Positions 7,918-11,330 of a stretch of 11,330 nucleotides of DNA are shown piece after piece. The notes under the pieces were generated by a model. The model searched no databases. It was given only the letters and a program-made list of their open reading frames with translations, and had not been told where the DNA came from. Source of the stretch: an uncultured Faecalibacterium sp. (GTDB lineage: Bacteria; Bacillota; Clostridia; Oscillospirales; Ruminococcaceae). Made by a program: the position numbers and the translations under genes. Where the stretch lies: positions 1-11,330 of the forward strand of contig CAAFQM010000090.1 of NCBI GenBank assembly GCA_900765105.1, written 5' to 3'. Numbering within the stretch: the first letter of the stretch is position 1; each line of letters begins with the position of its first letter.

Positions 7918-8007
7918 CCCCGCAAGATTTCGCGGGAGCGCTTGAAAAAGCACAAAGAAAGCATGAAAGTCCCTTGGTTTCCGTAACGGGAAGCCAAGGG
8001 ACTTTTT
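7918..8007 (+). repeat. Structured terminator-associated element, copy B
   Basis: It starts CCCCGCAAG and forms a hairpin CCCGC/GCGGG (7919-7923/7932-7936). It then carries GAGCGCTTGAAAAA (7936-7949), an A-rich linker, and a terminator with the same tip as copy A at 1576-1664. The terminator stem sequence differs from copy A but is equally well paired, so structure is kept while sequence changes. Here the element lies wholly between genes; copy A starts within ppdK. Confidence 0.7.
7967..8007 (+). terminator. Rho-independent terminator after the S41-like gene
   Basis: AAGTCCCTTGG (7967-7977) pairs with CCAAGGGACTT (7994-8004), followed inward by a T-G wobble and TTCC/GGAA. The tip is GTAACG and the T run is 8003-8007. 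It separates the S41-like gene from the antiporter remnant. Confidence 0.93.
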
Positions 8008-8011
8008 ATAG

Positions 8012-8542
8012 CTGAAAATAGTCGAAAAAGCATTGACGCTCACGCTGGTGCTGGCATGGTCGCTTGGAAGTATGATCAGCGGTTTGGGAACGGCAGATTT
8101 CATTGTGGAGACTATGCAGAGAATGCAGTTCTCGCCGGTTCTGGTGTCGGCCTTCATCTTCCTGTTCGGTGCATTTGTATCGTTTGCTACCGGAAGTTCC
8201 TGGGGCACGTTTACGATCATGATGCCGCTTGCCATCCCCATGGCACATGCATTCAGCATTCCATATGCCATTGCAACGGGCGCCGTGCTTTCCGGTGGTT
8301 TATTCGGAGATCATTGCTCGCCGATCTCGGATACGACCATTCTTTCTTCCACCGGTGCGGAATGTGACCTTGTGGAGCATGTAAAGACTCAGCTTCCGTA
8401 TGCAGTGGTAAATGGCATCATCGCATTTGGATGCTATATTCTGGTGGGCTTTACGCATAGCCCGCTGATCGTTCTGCTGACTGTCGCGTTGCAGGCTGCA
8501 ACGATTCTGATCTGGAATCGACTGGATCTCAAAAAGGGTTGA
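8012..8542 (+). pseudogene. NhaC-type Na+/H+ antiporter, 5'-truncated remnant
   Basis: The frame is open from just after a TAG at 8009-8011 to the TGA ending at 8542, about 176 codons. Family members are about 450-500 residues, so roughly the first 60 percent is missing. The remaining part is well conserved: LAWSLGSMISGLGTADF, FATGSSWGTF, and the hallmark FGDHCSPISDTTILSSTG followed by HVKTQLPYAVVNG, with about five hydrophobic segments. The only early starts are TTG 8033 and ATG 8072, and neither has a ribosome binding site or room for a promoter, as the terminator of the upstream element ends at 8007. Homology seems to begin near 8024, so the break abuts that element. Base composition is poorer in GC than the flanking genes. 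It could be a remnant after deletion, or the result of insertion of the upstream material. Confidence 0.75.
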
Positions 8543-8583
8543 TTTTCTGGCGGGACGCCAGAGAACAATGAAACTTTTGCAAT

Positions 8584-8623
8584 GGATGCTTCTCTGAATT
8601 TAGAGAGGCATCCGTTTTGTTTT
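8584..8623 (+). terminator. Rho-independent terminator after the antiporter remnant
   Basis: GGATGCTTCTCT (8584-8595) pairs with AGAGAGGCATCC (8602-8613), one T-G wobble, around the loop GAATTT, followed by GTTTTGTTTT. A smaller hairpin TCTGGCG/CGCCAGA (8546-8562) precedes it without a T run. The original gene's terminator appears to have been kept although its 5' end is lost. Confidence 0.9.
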
Positions 8624-8848
8624 ATCAGGGCATATCTGTTTCATGGTGGAAAAAGAAAAAATGCAGGCAATGCTCTCGTTTGTGGGAATATTCCAAACAA
8701 GGAGAAATATAGCACCTGCCACAGCTGGCTCGGGTTCGATTTCCGTTGAAATAAAGCTTCCTGTTACCGATGCTCCCGTAAGAATTTTTAACTATTTCGT
8801 GATTTGCCACCGTTTCCCGTTCGCTGGTTGCGATGCAAAATGTTTCTG
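8624..8848. other. Gene-poor gap between antiporter remnant and CRISPR array
   Basis: I see no convincing gene. Short open frames on both strands (up to 68 codons) lack ribosome binding sites and recognisable domains. By array orientation this is the leader-distal (trailer) side. Read on the minus strand, a T-rich tract (8650-8661) follows a weak GC stem and could help end the array transcript. GGGTTCGATTTCC near 8734 resembles a tRNA T-arm, but no tRNA fold surrounds it. Confidence 0.5.
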
Positions 8849-8881
8849 ATTTCTATCCGCGCCCTCCGCGAGGAGGGCGAC
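8849..8881 (-). repeat. Degenerate terminal CRISPR repeat
   Basis: It is identical to the main repeat except G instead of A at 8859 (TCCGCG rather than TCCACG), next to the hairpin base. It is the only repeat with a change outside the loop position, as expected for the leader-distal end. Confidence 0.85.
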
Positions 8882-9323
8882 GCTGCCCTTTGGCGTTGCG
8901 GTCGATGACCAGATAATTTCTATCCACGCCCTCCGCGAGGAGGGCGACCAGCTCTGGGGCAGAAGAACGCGGCCTTTGCGTGATTTCTATCCACGCCCTC
9001 CGCGAGGAGGGCGACATGGTGTTCCCGATGACTACATATCCAGCACAGCCCATATTTCTATCCACGCCCTCCGCGAGGAGGGCGACCCTGTACAACGGTG
9101 AGACAATCAGAGTGGAGGTATTTCTATCCACGCCCTCCGCGAGGAGGGCGACGCGGCTGGCCTGCTGTGCGCAGCAGGCCGAGTTTATTTCTATCCACGC
9201 CCTCCGCGAGGAGGGCGACCATAGACATTGAGACAATCAAGACGGCAGACGGTCAATTTCTATCCACGCCCTCCGCGAGGAGGGCGACACTTTGTGGTAC
9301 AGGGTACAGGAGGCCATGAGGAT

Positions 9324-9762
9324 ATTTCTATCCACGCCCTCCGTGAGGAGGGCGACCGAGTAGATCACAGCTACCAGCAGGGTCTGAGCAATTTCTATCC
9401 ACGCCCTCCGTGAGGAGGGCGACCCATTCTCCGCAGTGCGGTTCTGGCTGCAAAAGGTATTTCTATCCACGCCCTCCGTGAGGAGGGCGACGTTTACAGT
9501 ATGCGTGTTATGCCCGATGATGCAATATTTCTATCCACGCCCTCCGTGAGGAGGGCGACGTATTAGTTTTGTGGTATAATAATGGTGTCAAAAATTTCTA
9601 TCCACGCCCTCCGTGAGGAGGGCGACCCGGCGGGCGGCTGTCTGATCTCCCTGCTGGAGAAATTTCTATCCACGCCCTCCGTGAGGAGGGCGACACCGCT
9701 TCGCCGTCAAACTGACAACAAATATCCATATTTCTATCCACGCCCTCCGTGAGGAGGGCGAC
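9324..9762 (-). repeat. Block of seven variant CRISPR repeats (loop GTGA instead of GCGA)
   Basis: The repeats starting at 9324, 9391, 9459, 9527, 9594, 9662 and 9730 all carry CCGTGAGG, whereas the seven to the left and the 23 to the right carry CCGCGAGG. The change lies in the hairpin loop and leaves the 7-bp stem intact. Confidence 0.95.
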
Positions 9763-11330
9763 CAAGGCCGCGTGTCCCATGTGTGGACAGCGGACGAATT
9801 TCTATCCACGCCCTCCGCGAGGAGGGCGACGGCAAGTATCAGTATCTCGAAGACTATTACAAAACATTTCTATCCACGCCCTCCGCGAGGAGGGCGACGA
9901 AAGGGCCGCTTTACCTACACCGCTTATGAGGTATTTCTATCCACGCCCTCCGCGAGGAGGGCGACTTGCTGTTCCACCGCTCGGTGCCAGACCTGCGCCA
10001 TTTCTATCCACGCCCTCCGCGAGGAGGGCGACGCAAAAAACGCTATCAGAAATTGGGGAGGAAACAGATTTCTATCCACGCCCTCCGCGAGGAGGGCGAC
10101 TTTGCCACGTTGTCGTAGATACCGTAGTAATTGTATTTCTATCCACGCCCTCCGCGAGGAGGGCGACGTTGGAACAGTCGCGAATACAGTCGGCGCAATA
10201 GGAAATTTCTATCCACGCCCTCCGCGAGGAGGGCGACCAGCAATCCCAAGCGCACACACAGCAACAATGCATTTCTATCCACGCCCTCCGCGAGGAGGGC
10301 GACAAGCTCTTCGTCTATGTCAAGGCGAAGGTGCTTGAATTTCTATCCACGCCCTCCGCGAGGAGGGCGACGAGCGATAGATGAGTTAGTGAGAGAGAAT
10401 AATATATTTCTATCCACGCCCTCCGCGAGGAGGGCGACCCGTTGCGTGAATAAGACAACGAAAAACTGTTATATTTCTATCCACGCCCTCCGCGAGGAGG
10501 GCGACTGATATATCCGCAGATTCGTCAAATGGAATATGGGATTTCTATCCACGCCCTCCGCGAGGAGGGCGACTTGAGCTCCGTGACAGCAACAACCGTG
10601 AACGAACTACATTTCTATCCACGCCCTCCGCGAGGAGGGCGACTTCAGCTACTATGATCCGATGCTGGCAAATCTCGGTATTTCTATCCACGCCCTCCGC
10701 GAGGAGGGCGACTCTTTGTACCGGGTGCCGGTTCTGGCATCACGCTCATTTCTATCCACGCCCTCCGCGAGGAGGGCGACGTGTTCGGCTTGCTTTCATC
10801 TGCGGAATTTGGTTATTTCTATCCACGCCCTCCGCGAGGAGGGCGACGAAATAGACGACAAAAAAGCAAATGTCTACTACATTTCTATCCACGCCCTCCG
10901 CGAGGAGGGCGACGTCCAGACGCGCTGATAGGTGGAAACGGTATCACGATTTCTATCCACGCCCTCCGCGAGGAGGGCGACCACGTTTGGAAGCATCATG
11001 CAAGGCATATATAATCATTTCTATCCACGCCCTCCGCGAGGAGGGCGACCCGAACAGCTGTACAGGGTATTTGACGCTGATATATTTCTATCCACGCCCT
11101 CCGCGAGGAGGGCGACTTTTTACGAGCTTGAGGAGGTTTATGGAGTATGAAATTTCTATCCACGCCCTCCGCGAGGAGGGCGACGTCGCCTGTGTATATT
11201 GCTGCGTTTCCTGTTAGCGATTTCTATCCACGCCCTCCGCGAGGAGGGCGACTTTCGCCCTGAATGTCGATGCTTTCGGTCTCCTATTTCTATCCACGCC
11301 CTCCGCGAGGAGGGCGACTACCATACTCCA

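Larger units (their letters stand above)
8849..11330 (-). CRISPR. Type I-C-like CRISPR array, 37 repeats, incomplete at the right edge
   Basis: There are thirty-seven 33-nt repeats; the first is 8849-8881, the last complete one 11286-11318, and a partial spacer fills 11319-11330. On the + strand each repeat begins ATTTCTATCC, contains the palindrome GCCCTCC/GGAGGGC around the loop GCGA (or GTGA), and ends GAC. The 36 complete spacers are 33-38 nt and all look different. On the minus strand the repeat starts GTCGC and ends GTGGATAGAAAT, close to the known I-C pattern GTCGC...GTGGATTGAAAT, so crRNAs should be read right to left. The one base change in the leftmost repeat (8859, G for A) fits the old, leader-distal end. 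Leader and cas genes are not in the window. Open frames across the array, rich in STPSARRA, PRPPRGGR or IHALREEGD, are not proteins: the repeat lacks stop codons in these frames. Confidence 0.98.

Noticed and set aside
8728..8760. tRNA T-arm-like GGGTTCGATTTCC
   Set aside because: The bases on each side do not form a T-stem, acceptor stem or anticodon arm.
8625..8849. Open frames of 61 and 68 codons in the gap before the CRISPR array
   Set aside because: They overlap on opposite strands and have no ribosome binding site, domain or conserved motif that I can see.
9087..9255. Spacers 4 and 6 share TGAGACAATCA
   Set aside because: Eleven matching bases with otherwise different sequence, in different neighbouring contexts; too short to claim related targets.
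8853..11217. Many overlapping open frames on both strands across 8853-11217, giving repetitive Arg/Pro-rich or HALREEGD-type peptides
   Set aside because: They are translations of the CRISPR repeats, which lack stop codons in those frames; there are no ribosome binding sites or domains.

Overview
The window looks like chromosome of a Gram-positive gut anaerobe of the Oscillospiraceae/Ruminococcaceae (Faecalibacterium-like). This rests on the GC-rich codon use, the clostridial-type pyruvate phosphate dikinase, strong GGAGG-type ribosome binding sites, and a flavinylated extracellular lipoprotein reductase next to its own two-component system. The species assignment is inference.

Layout, left to right. 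(1) 1-1587: C-terminal 528 residues of pyruvate, phosphate dikinase, closed by a strong terminator inside a structured element that recurs at 7918-8007. (2) 1665-1992: an inverted repeat, a -10 box and an 81-residue single-pass membrane protein of unknown function. (3) 2003-4025, minus strand: sensor kinase and OmpR-type response regulator with overlapping genes. (4) 4026-4220: divergent control region with three TTAAGA boxes. (5) 4221-6434: a 737-residue lipoprotein with an FMN-binding domain (covalent flavinylation motif) and an FAD-dependent reductase domain that lacks the fumarate-reductase active-site signature. (6) 6435-6627: hairpin-rich gap. (7) 6628-7884: a cytoplasmic PDZ/S41-like protein whose catalytic Ser and Lys positions are Gln and Thr, so probably a pseudoprotease. 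(8) 7918-8007: second copy of the structured terminator element. (9) 8012-8542: 5'-truncated NhaC-type Na+/H+ antiporter, followed by a terminator and about 225 bases without a convincing gene. (10) 8849 to the window end: a type I-C-like CRISPR array with 37 repeats of 33 nt and 36 complete spacers, running off the right edge.

How the parts fit: the two-component system and the flavoprotein are divergently arranged around shared direct repeats. A sensing-and-respiration module is likely, in which the kinase detects an extracellular compound and the regulator switches on a surface reductase that uses it as electron acceptor. The substrate is not evident. The CRISPR repeat reads in the usual I-C orientation on the minus strand and the leftmost repeat is the only otherwise degenerate one, so leader and cas genes should lie to the right of the window.

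The best candidates for something undescribed are the paired terminator elements with conserved loop and compensatory stems, the non-fumarate flavinylated reductase with its regulator, the S41 pseudoprotease, and the block of seven variant CRISPR repeats in the middle of the array.
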